From: Parus major
Taxonomy: Eukaryota > Chordata > Aves > Passeriformes > Paridae
Direction of reading: 5' to 3'
DNA: 64,000 nucleotides
NCBI RefSeq assembly: GCF_001522545.3
Contig: NC_031773.1
Span: 44,932,786 to 44,996,785, forward strand
In this document: positions 1 through 32,000 of the stretch, one piece after another
How positions within the stretch are numbered: position 1 is the first letter of the stretch
Layout: the number at the start of each line of letters is the position of its first letter
Made by a program: the position numbers and the translations under genes
Notes under the pieces: generated by a model
Told to the model about the DNA's origin: nothing
Seen by the model: the letters and a program-made list of their open reading frames with translations, nothing else
Database searches by the model: none

Positions 1-591
1 TAGAAGGAGTATCTTTCTTGTTCTTTCCTGGTAACCTCACCTTAGTATTTCAGGCTCTTCTTGAAGGTTTATTTCATGTTTTCAGTCTTCCAATTAAGCC
101 TCACCCTTGTCAATTTTCCCTAGTGCAGTTTTTGTCTGCGTTGATATATTCATTCAGAATTAAATACAAATTAACATGATGTTTGAGTCATGGTTTAGCC
201 TTTGCCAATACCATGGGGTTTTTGCCATATGTTTGGATTTCTTCCACTCTGCTTTTAGGCCTAATTTGGGTTGTTAACTTCTCTGGGGTGGGGTTCCTCT
301 TTCTTGTAAACTGAACAATTATACTATTACCTGCACAATATTTTTCAAGATTTTTTTTTTGTGTAACTGCCAGTGTTGGACATTTCCACCAATTATAATG
401 GAGTGTCTGAGAATGAATAAATTATTTTTGAAACTTCTTGCAGTGTATTTGTGTAGCAAATCTGAGTTTAGATAATGCAGTCTTTATGTTTGTGCCTGGC
501 TTTTGAGATAGATGTCTGGAAGTGGAAACTTCTCTGATAACTACAATTTCATGGTAGTAATAGAAATTGGTTTTGCATTATTATTTTCCAG
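1..591 (+). other. NR1H4: NR1H4 intron, 3' part
   Basis: AT-rich intronic sequence ending in the acceptor ttattttccag at 581-591. I looked for either known FXR N-terminal exon type and saw none. A short reading frame begins with an ATG at 511-513, but its possible donor is only about 40 bases before the acceptor, too close for an intron. Confidence 0.8.
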
Positions 592-22504
<21,913 letters not shown>

Positions 22505-22935
22505 TGGATACTTCTTTATTTTATTTTAGGAGAAATATCTTTTTAAAGGACCACATAGCACTTATTTTCATAGAAAAGTATCCCACGGTGCATTATATTT
22601 TCTTTACCGCATTTTTATAGAAACATGCCATGGATTCATAAAAGTCATTTTGTTCACTATGCACAGAATATTGTATAGCTATCAGACTCTCACATGTGAA
22701 TATAACTTTTTCTGTATTTATACCCTCTGATCAGAAAGGGCCCACCAGCTCTTCAGAGGAACCCAATTAATTCCCACTGCAATTAAGCTGATTGCAGTTA
22801 CTGTTCCTGTGTAAAGAAATAGGGAAATGCAAGTTTCCATTCATAATTTTTCATTGCAGTGTGTTTTTTGTTCTTTACCTCTGTCAAATAATATATTCCA
22901 GATAGTTGCAGTAATAAACCATCTAAATGGTTAAT
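22505..22935 (+). other. NR1H4: NR1H4 3' UTR (proposed)
   Basis: AT-rich sequence after the stop. The first AATAAA I find is at 22913-22918, so I place cleavage shortly after it. Exact end is inferred, not seen. Confidence 0.6.
22913..22918 (+). terminator. NR1H4: Poly(A) signal AATAAA, NR1H4
   Basis: Canonical hexamer about 410 bases after the stop codon, the first in this stretch. Followed by T/GT-rich sequence. Confidence 0.55.
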
Positions 22936-23376
22936 GTCATAGTCATTTGCTGTTCTACTCTGAAATGTGTTCATACAAGGCGTGCAAGATGTTATTTCTT
23001 CACTAGATGAAAAATTATGTGATGGAGAAAAACCACATACACACAAAGACTCTTTTCATGATACAACATGTAATTTCAATTGCATTATTATTTCGAAGTA
23101 AAAATTATAGAGTATCTTCACTTTGTGAAAGTGTGTCACAGGTTAATTTGCTTAATGACTTTGCTGGTGTTTAATGGCTCTCAGAAACACCACCAGCAGA
23201 CAGGTGAGCGTGTCTGGATGCTGTGCCCGGAGGTGCGGATGCCGCCGGGGGCTGCAGGCCGGGTTGGGGGGACTCTTCTTGCCGGGGTCCGCTCCTAGCG
23301 GCGCGACCCCAGGCTGCGGGGGCTGCTCTGTGCCGAGCGCTCCGGGCACAACGCCGGCTGTCAGGGGCCCTTCGGC

Positions 23377-23806
23377 GGTGTCCCAGCCCGGGGGCGGTGT
23401 GCCGGGAGCCGTGTCCCAGCCAGGGGCGGTGTGCCGGGAGCCGTGTACCAGCCGGGGCGATGTCCCAGCCCGGGGGCGGTGTGCCGGGAGCCGTGTCCCA
23501 GCCCGGGGGCGGTGTGCCGGGNNNNNNNNNNNNNNNNNNNNNNNNNNNNNNNNNNNNNNNNNNNNNNNNNNNNNNNNNNNNNNNNNNNNNNNNNNNNNNN
23601 NNNNNNNNNNNNNNNNNNNNNNNNNNNNNNNNNNNNNNNNNNNNNNNNNNNNNNNNNNNNNNNNNNNNNNNNNNNNNNNNNNNNNNNNNNNNNNNNNNNN
23701 NNNNNNNNNNNNCCGGGAGCCGTGTCCCAGCCGGGAGCCGTGTCCCAGCCGGGGGCGGTGTGCCGGGAGCCGTATCCCAGCCGGGGGCGATGTCCCAGCC
23801 GGGAAC
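23377..23806. repeat. GC-rich minisatellite (~33-base unit) with assembly gap
   Basis: Tandem copies of a roughly 33-base unit built from two related halves, 'gtgtcccagccgggggcg' and 'gtgtgccgggagcc', with shortened copies at the right end. The gap at 23522-23712 (191 Ns) lies inside the array, so copy number is unknown. Long open frames across it on both strands are a by-product of the unit length being a multiple of three. Confidence 0.9.
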
Positions 23807-23864
23807 GAGGCGGTGCCGCGGCTCCGGGCCAGGTGCGGCGGGCACGGCCCCGCCCCCGGCGCCG

Positions 23865-23879
23865 ATTGGCGCTTTCGAA
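23865..23879 (+). promoter_or_regulatory. GAS2L3: CCAAT / E2F-like / CHR cluster
   Basis: ATTGG (inverted CCAAT, NF-Y type) at 23865-23869 overlaps TTGGCGC (E2F-like) at 23866-23872, followed by TTCGAA (CHR variant) at 23874-23879. This is the arrangement expected of cell-cycle genes bound by the DREAM/MuvB complexes, and GAS2L3 is reported as such a target in human cells. The spacing between the GC-rich element and CHR is tighter than the classic CDE-CHR pair. Confidence 0.6.
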
Positions 23880-23928
23880 AGGAGCGGCCGGCGCGGGCCG
23901 GGGCGGCGGCGCCTCATGCGCCGTGAGG

Positions 23929-24011
23929 GCACAGCACAGGACAGGACAGCACGGGACAGTACAGTACGGCACGGCACGGCACAGCACAGCACAGCACAGC
24001 ACAGCACAGCG
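23929..24011. repeat. Pentamer microsatellite, (CACAG)n-like
   Basis: Degenerate then perfect copies of a five-base unit (acagg, acagt, acggc, acagc). It begins about 50 bases after the CHR site, so it may fall in the GAS2L3 5' UTR. Confidence 0.9.
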
Positions 24012-25656
24012 GAGCGGTGGGTGTGACGACAGTCCGCACCGGGAGGGTGGCAGTGGCCCGTCCCTCGGGAGAGGTGCGGGGCGGCTGAGGGGCAGCGGGT
24101 CCGGTCTCGGCGCCGGGCGAGGAGTGGGCGCTGCGGCGGAGCCCCGCTGGTGTCGGTGCCTCGGGCGCGCAGCTCCGGAGCGGCGGCGCTCGGAGGGTCC
24201 CGGCTGTCTGCAGGGGCAGCGCTGGGAAGGCGCCGAGTCCCGCGTGTCGGGGAGCCCCGGCAGAGCCCCGTGTTGGGCGGAGCCGGGCGCTGCCGTCGGC
24301 CCGGTCACCCGTCCAGCGGCAGCACTTCATCCGCTGTCTCTGTCACGGCTGTCGGAAGGGAAGTGCCTCGAAACTTACCCTGGGGAAGGGAGAGGGGAGA
24401 GTTTTTGCATAACAGCCTTCAAACCAGTCTCTCCTGTGCCCTATGCAGGCGTTTGAGGATGCAGTGCTGTTTCTGTAGGAAATTTGCCCCAGTGCTCTTG
24501 GCTAAAACACTCATTTATATTGCTTAACAAGCCGAAAAGCGTCTGGCTCCTTTCTTTGCCCAAAAGCGGGCCGTGTTCCAAGGATGCTGTGTGTCACCTT
24601 TGGCAAAGTATCAGATCAAGACATGGGAAAAAATACACGTATTCCTTTAGGAGCTATAAGGCCTAACTGGCCTATGCATTTGAAATTGTACCGGGTGGCA
24701 ATTTCAGAATAAGACACGATTTTATATTTAAATCGTAACAAATTACTCCTGACAGTGGCCAGCCAGCAGCCTGCTAAATGGGCATCGAAAAGTGCTCCCC
24801 TCCACGTTGTTTCGCTGGAGGAAGTGTGGGGTAGAAATGGGAGGGAGAGAAGCTGTCTGTATGTGAGGGAGCAGCTGGGGCAGCGTGTCTGGTGTTAACC
24901 AGCCTCTGCCCAAACTGGATGCTCCTGTGGGAAAGCAGCCGTCTGCATGTCTCCTGCGGAGATGCCAGCTGTGGAGACAGACTGCTCCTCCCTGATTTCA
25001 AGTGGGTTTCTCTGCCCTGACAGGTGTATGCAGGGCCTCTGTTGCCATTTGGTCGGGGAGAGCGTGCTCGCTGCCTCTGCTTGTGTGCACTTCACGGACA
25101 GGTGTGGAAAGGCTGTCGCTGAGGAGAGCAGTCAGCGTGCCTTAATGTGAGGAGCTGGTTGCCACCTTAAAGCCCATCACCTCGGACTGACTAGTCTGGT
25201 TCTTTCTCTTTCGTGCCTCTGAGGCCTCCCCAGGGAAGCAGAGCTCCTGCTGACTCAGTAATGCAACAAAAAGGCTCTGTAATTGCTGTAGTGATGGAGG
25301 GAGTAGTGCTCCGTTCAGTGGGTGTCTCTGCGCCTACCCCTTTTCTTCTGCATGTTAGCAGATGTGTCTATAAAAAAATCTTGACTATCCTGTAGTAGGT
25401 TTCAACAGATACTGATGTGACAGCTTCTTTCATCTCAGTGTGTTTATAAACATGGTTTTCAGTAGGTACTGTCAAGACTAATCCAGTTGCTGTGGGTTAG
25501 ACTGTTGTGACTGCCTTTGGGTGTTGATGGAATAGAAGATGATGTTGTATATCTTAAATATTGGGTGAAGATGTAGAAGCGTTTCTACCCAAGTTTTTTC
25601 TTAATGAGCCTGTTAACAGAAGGCATTTTAATGAGCCTGTGAATCCCTTTAGGTTC

Positions 25657-25686
25657 CCATTGACCTAGCTTAAGCTAGGTCAATGG
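25657..25686. repeat. Perfect 30-base palindrome
   Basis: Arms of 15 bases with no spacer, centred on ctt|aag. Each arm carries a nuclear-receptor half-site: TGACCT on the left and AGGTCA on the right, ten bases apart in everted orientation. Confidence 0.9.
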
Positions 25687-28431
25687 CTGCTTCATCAATG
25701 TTTTAACTATCTGTAGGGTTGTGGGTTTTGTTTGTTTATTTGTTTATATGTAAACTGTTCAGTCAAGTAAAGGGGCATTTGGACTCGGTTCATCTTGTGC
25801 TACAGAATGGGTTGTAATCAGTGTAGCATGTCTTGCTGGTTGGGCCCCAGTGAGAGATCTATAAATCCTGATACAACTGATCCTAAGCAGGCTATCTCAT
25901 GTGGAATCTAAGAGCATGTGTTAACACCCTGAAGTATTTGTGTAAAGTGCTTTAGTATTTGCTGACTCTGCTGTTTCTCAGAGTGTCTGGGGGCAAGGTG
26001 CTGGGCATCTCTGTGGAGAGCAGAAGCAAACTGTGGTCTCACAAGTCTGTGTTGGTCATGTCTAGGGGTGTGTCTGTACCCCCTTTCCTGAGGAATGCCT
26101 GTCCCTATGCCACATGATAATAGATAGGGGTGTTTTTCTCATCTCTCTTACCTGGTATTGATCCATAGCTCTAGTTCTTCACTGGAGGTTTGACACTCAA
26201 CCAGCTGAAGGCAATTCTTGCCTCTCCTGATATATCATTTGGGGCTGACCACCTGTCTCTGCATGGATCCAGCTGTAAGGTGTGGATAGGTGGGAGCTCC
26301 TCTCCTTCCATCCCACAGAGCCATTGGTAGCAGAAATGAGGTGTTTCCTGAAAGTGGGGTTGGTGGTGGGGGGACATCTATGCTTGCTGAGTTTGGGACT
26401 GGACTGACTGCCTTCTGGTTGGGAAATGCTCACAGGTTTCTTGGTGTTTTCTTTGTGTTTAAGGGGTGAAGCAGGGAGGGGAAAAATGGGAAGAAACAAC
26501 ACCAGAAAGAGTAAGAGGAAGAATTATTAAAATAATTGTTTCTACTGTGATAGGCTTATTCAGACTTCTGTCCCAAGTGACCTTGAGGGTCCTGGGTACC
26601 GGACTTTGAGCATATCAGGGTCTGCCTGGAAATGACAATGGAATGGCCTGAAGCTCTGCAGGGAACGTTTTACACTGTACTTTTATTCTGAGGTCCTTTC
26701 TTTCACAAACTTCTGTGTCTGAATGCCAAATGCCTGTTGAATGAGAGTTGATGAAATTGGCATGTGTAGAAACTGATGCAGTCCTATCTGGAGCTGCCAA
26801 AATTCAGTATCAGATACTTCATTCATTATGAACAGCTTTTTGATGCAGGGAACCCAACTGGTTTTAGAAGAAGTCACATTTGGTTATGACTCTGCCTGGT
26901 ACTGTAGTATTCACCTCACCACAGCACTTTCTGCACATTTGCAGGCTGACTACTTGAAGGTGGCAGATCTGGGTCTTCTCATCCTGTGCCTCTCGCAGTA
27001 AGTGATAAGGCTACATTAATCTGTATTCCCTGCAATCTCTGAGCTGAACCATTTGGCATCTGAAAATGGGTAATTGTTACTGTATCACTTTTTCAACTCA
27101 AAATTCATGCACTGTAGGTCACATCTTCAGAGGGGGTTTTTGTTAAGTGTTTTTCAGATCCTCTGATAAGTGAAGCCTTTTGACTTTCTAGGGAGCTCTG
27201 ACATATGGGCTTACAAAACAACTTGTTTTAGAAGAGCAGGCCCTTGAAGTTCAAGTGCCATGATTTTCCTCAATCGCCTCATTTTTTATTTTTTTGGCAA
27301 GTCTAGATTTTGTTAGGCATGCCACAAAACTGCAGATGCTGAGCATTCCTGTGATAGCTGCAGTGTGAATATTTTGCTTTGTTCGTGTTTTGAGTGCTCC
27401 CTGTGAATTAGGCTGTCTTTTGTTTTCCCTTGGCAGTTAATATGCTAGAGCTCTTGTTAGCCTATATGGAACTCCTTATTTTAATGAGACCAGCTTCTCT
27501 ACTGGCTGTTCTGCTGTTGTTTTATTTATTTTTTTTAATCAATGAAGCCTCTTATTGAGCTACTCCTAGGACAATAGCTTTCTTATGCCAAAGGAAAACG
27601 TATTCCCCTGGACAAAGCTGTGGGAAGCATAACATGCTCATTAGTAATGCTTGGTATATACCCTTCCCTTCCCTTGTTCATTCATAGAAGGAAAAATGAC
27701 ATCAAGGAGAGGATGCCTCTCCTTTTTTTGTTTTAATTTTTCTTTTTTTTTTCCTTCCCTAGAAATAAAAGGAAGGGGAAAGATATCACTTGGAGTGTCT
27801 CTGATAAGGTCAGAGAAGTGCTAGCAGTCCTGATACAAGGAAGTGTCTTCAGCTGAAACCAAACTGGTTGCTCATTTGCCAGTCTTAGAGGTAAGTTGTT
27901 TGAAATGCTTGATACGTGTGGTCCCACATAGTCTGTGAGGTTTAAGGCAATGGGAAGGAACAAAGGGGAGAAAATCACACCATTATGCTTTCTCATGTAG
28001 ATGAAAGGGTGAGAATTTTTACAAGAATTGGGTTTTCTGTGATGTGCTATTCAGCCTTTTGTCTTAAGAGGGCCAGGATGTGCAGGAGGGAAGATGTCAT
28101 TTACATACAAAGCCTAAATATCTGGGGCAGGAGAGGAAGATTACTTATTTTTAATGAAAACAGAGGAGTTAAAAATGTCTCATAATGTCTGCAATCTGCT
28201 TTTAGTTTAATCAGTAAGATGAAATTTTAATGTATCTCTTTAGTAACAGAGCAAGTAAGTTGTTTTTAACAAGCTTCAAGACACAGATAGGAACTTTTTT
28301 GACATTGTAAAATACCACTGGAAAATTATTATGGAGGAATACCTTCTGTACACATGCACACAGCTAGCCTGGCAATACTGTGCATCTTGAGACCTGGAGC
28401 CTGACATTGATTTCTCTCATGTGTCTGTGCT

Positions 28432-28487
28432 AGAACTCTAGGATCTTTAAGGTCCCTTCTAACCCACACTATTCTATGATTCTGTAA
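28432..28487 (+). repeat. CR1 LINE 3'-end fragment
   Basis: Contains 'ggatctttaaggtccctt' and 'attctatgattctgt', the CR1 tail. Severely 5'-truncated. Confidence 0.75.
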
Positions 28488-28972
28488 GAGAAAATCTTAT
28501 TTGTCAAAATTATTTCTTTGCTTTAAGGTTTTCATGATCTTCCAAATATTTCATGTAAACTCGGGATGCATATACCTGTCTGCACACATGTACGAGATAC
28601 ACTTATGCTAACTTGGAAGGAAAAATCAGTGCCAACAGTGTTAAATCCAAGAATGGTTTGAAGTATGTGTATTACTCTTTGGCAAAATAAATGTCATACA
28701 GCTCCTAAAAATCTTGCCAACTTTGGAGCATTGTTTATGCATAGGAAGTTAGTTGCTACTTTTCCTGTAATAACTGCACTTTTATCTAAGGGCAGAGAAC
28801 AGAAGTTGACTTAATACTGGATCAAAACCTTAGCTATGAAGATATTTCCTTCTTTCCCCTTCCCTTCCTATTAGCCTCATTCTTATTTTTCCAAAACAGC
28901 ACTGATGGGTTTTTCTCAGGATTTTCATGAAAGCAGAAGAGACTGCATTAAAAATCTCTTATTTTTCCCCAG

Positions 28973-29019
28973 GAGCAGAAACTAATGTAAAGCAGGCGAC
29001 CATGCAGAATGCGGTTCAG
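28973..29019 (+). CDS. GAS2L3: GAS2L3 exon with start codon
   Basis: Twenty-nine bases of 5' UTR then ATG at 29002-29004, reading MQNAVQ (human MQPAIQ), and the donor gtaaat at 29020. The start has A at -3 and matches the human N-terminus. An ATG directly followed by TAA sits at 28985-28990 in the same exon. Confidence 0.9.
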
Positions 29020-32000
29020 GTAAATGCCTTTTGAAGTGTTTAAATCCTGTATATGTGCATAGTACTTTTTTTAATACAAAAATCTACCCTGAAGCAGATG
29101 AAATACTAGATTCCCTAGTTACCTCTGATTAAAAAAAAAAAAAAAAAAAGTAGTAATTTTCCCCTTTTACAAGGAGAAATGTGACAAGGATAACCCTCTG
29201 TTATTATCAGATAGGTGACCCATTCACTGCTTAGTGCTGTTAGCTAAGAAGGTTTTGGAGTCAAAACCTGAGATTATTGAAAAATTTGCTTCATGATTAA
29301 GATGTGGTTTTTAATAACCTTATATTCTACTTAATAACTTAAGTATAAATAAATGTATTTTACATATATACTGAACTGAAGGAAAATAGTTAAGAATACC
29401 AGAAGGACTCTGTCTTTGGAAATTTTTCTTCACCACAGTGTGGTCCTGTTCTTGAAATGTAAGTTACCTCTCATTTAGAAAATATGCAGTCCTGAAAAGA
29501 AATGCTACGTGTTTGTGTTCAAGAATGTGTTATGTCCTTGCATGGGAACATGCAATATTTTAATGTTATAATTTTTAATGATTTAAGCACAAAATGACTC
29601 TGAAATGTTTGATCAAGAAATCAGTAGTCTGTAGTAAATTATATAATTTGCAGATTTCATGACTTAAAGTGTGCAGAGTTAAAAAAAATCTGAAGCATTT
29701 AATACATGTTCTCTTTATTCTATATTCAGGAAAGTATGTAATTTTAAATCCAAAGGAATCAAGAGAATGAATGCAGTGGTGTATTGGTGCAGGAGTTACT
29801 AACAAGAGCAGAAACATTTGATTGAAGTGTTGGTTTGCTGTATCTGTTGAAAGGGAAGTGAACGCTTACTCTTTGAATAATAGTTCTTCAGACTGATTCA
29901 GAACTACAAGTTTTTGTCATCTGACTGCAAGTATTAGAGCTTCCTTCTTCAGCTTACTGCAATCTTCTGCAGGTGTGGTTTGGAGATGAGCTTCCCTTGA
30001 GCCCCCGAAGTCCTCTGACTCCGAGACACGGGCCGGGTTTGGCAGATGTGTGTCTGTATGACCAATGGATATCTGTGCGGCATGAAGCCACTTTGGTGCC
30101 TATGCAAGAGGATCTCTCAATCTGGCTGTCTGGCTTGCTGGGTGAGCTTGAAAATAAATCACTCTCTAATTAACACTTCCAATATTCTAGCCAGAGCTGA
30201 TGTGTAATATCTATAGTTGGTACTATTAAGATTTGGTGTATTTGAGTTTGAATGGCTGGGAGAATTGCATTAAAATGCATGCTTTGATTTCAGTTTTATT
30301 AGCTGCCACCTCTTAAGGGTTGCACAATTAATTCTGATTTATATTTCTGAATCTTGTTAGTCTAATTAAAATCTAATTAAATGAATATTTGATTTGATTT
30401 TACTTACATATTTCTTCTATTTTTCAGTCTTTAACACTGGAATGTTTTTTGAGCTGCCTCTAAGTTCATATGAAACTTCTTTACCTTCTGTGGAATAACT
30501 CCAATATTGACCTTCTTTTTCTTAAAGGAATGGAAGTCAAAGCAGAACAACTGCTAGAAGAACTTGATAATGGGGTACTGCTTTGCCAACTGGTTGATGT
30601 TCTTCAAAACACAGTTAAAAAATGTTGTAGCACAAATAACTTAAGGGTGAGTTGTATAATGATTTTTAAAACATATATATATGAAGTCCTAAATTTTAAG
30701 TAGTAGTTACAGAGAAAGCAGGTGAGTGAGGTTTCTCAAAGAAGCATTTTGTATGCTGTGTATTGAGAGACAGATTAACAACAAAGTGGCTTTATAGGTG
30801 AACTCATCCAAAAAATTACTTGCTTTGTTAATCACATCCTAAGGTCCTTGCTAGGTTTTTAGTTTGATTTCAGTGGAAATCTTGCCAGAGGAAGAGCTAG
30901 TTCAAGTCTGGAGTTTGGTCCCCTGACATCAGTGTGGGTTGTTAATAAGATATCCATTGGCACTTGGTAGTATGTTTTATGCCAGAAAGTGGTGGCTGAA
31001 CTCACGTGTGCAGGTCAGCCGTAAAAGTATCCAAACCTGGAGATGGGCTTCAGTGTTTTTATTGAGAAGCAATGCTTAGTTGAAATGTCAATCTCAATCA
31101 AGCAAGTCTCTGTTACTTTGGAGTACAAAGGCTGCAGAACTAAGGACTGTTTACTCACTGACTATTCACAATGATGAGGTAGAATGCCTTCTATATTAGT
31201 GTAGCTTTTTTCATAGAATACATACTGAGGTGAACACAAAATAGTTACAACTCTTTCTGTGCTCTGAACATAGGGTGTATTTTCCTTTACAAATATGCTT
31301 TGAAATCTGTTGGCAATGTTGTATGTGCACAATGTACATTTTGTTTTTTGACCTTGCCAGAATTTTCCTATGGGAAAAGTTCCATGTAAGAAGGATGCTC
31401 CATCGGGATCTTTTTTTGCCAGAGATAATACAGCCAACTTTCTTAACTGGTGTAGAGCCATTGGAGTTGATGAGACATACCTCTTTGAATCTGAAGGCTT
31501 AGGTAACTCATTCTTTTTGTAAGATTTGCTTTGATCTCTGTGTGAGTAACTACCTGGTCAGGAAGATGCCTTGTTATAGACTTTTGAACTTTTTCTTTTG
31601 ACTCTGCATGTTTCGTGCAAGCTTTTATTTATTTTAAGGCAGTGTCCAAGTAAAAGCCTTGAAAAATCAGTTCAATGACTAATATAACTTCCGTGATGCT
31701 TTTCTAAACTTCTGAACGTTACTGTGTGGGATGAAGTGGGGACTGAGAGCTGTACAACAAAATACCGTGTTTTTCTTCAGTAAAAAGAACTGCTGAGAAT
31801 CAGGAGAAAAGTGTGGTTTCACTTTCTGTGTGTGGGAAGACCACAGGGCCATGGAGTCAACTCACAATAAGATCCTTTATTTGGTATTAGAGCTCATGCT
31901 TGTTGCAAAAATCCCTCAGAATAATACATTCATGATGGTTAAATTTGGTAACAACATCAGGGCACTGTGTCTGAAATGGAAACAGCCTGTTGATAATTAA

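Larger units (their letters stand above)
23210..24330 (+). promoter_or_regulatory. GAS2L3: CpG island, likely GAS2L3 promoter and 5' UTR
   Basis: An abrupt change to very GC-rich, CpG-dense sequence between AT-rich flanks, lying directly upstream of the GAS2L3 coding exons on the same strand. It contains a GC box (CCCCGCCCCC at 23848-23857), an inverted CCAAT box and a CHR-like site. The first, non-coding exon of GAS2L3 should start within or just after it; I cannot fix its donor. The only other island-like sequence in the window is much weaker (51.6-52.1 kb). Confidence 0.85.
24331..28972 (+). other. GAS2L3: GAS2L3 first intron / 5' region
   Basis: From the island edge to the acceptor atttttccccag at 28961-28972. 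Holds a perfect 30-base palindrome at 25657-25686, a CR1 tail at 28432-28487 and T-rich tracts near 27726-27752. A second non-coding exon could be present but I cannot identify one. Confidence 0.65.

Noticed and set aside
23171..24456. Long open frames on both strands across the CpG island and N gap
   Set aside because: They are made by the 33-base minisatellite, the pentamer repeat and Ns, with low-complexity translations and no homology.
31669..31681. IR-1-like element (AGTTCA a TGACTA) as an FXR response element in a GAS2L3 intron
   Set aside because: The second half-site is poor and such matches are common by chance in AT-rich introns.
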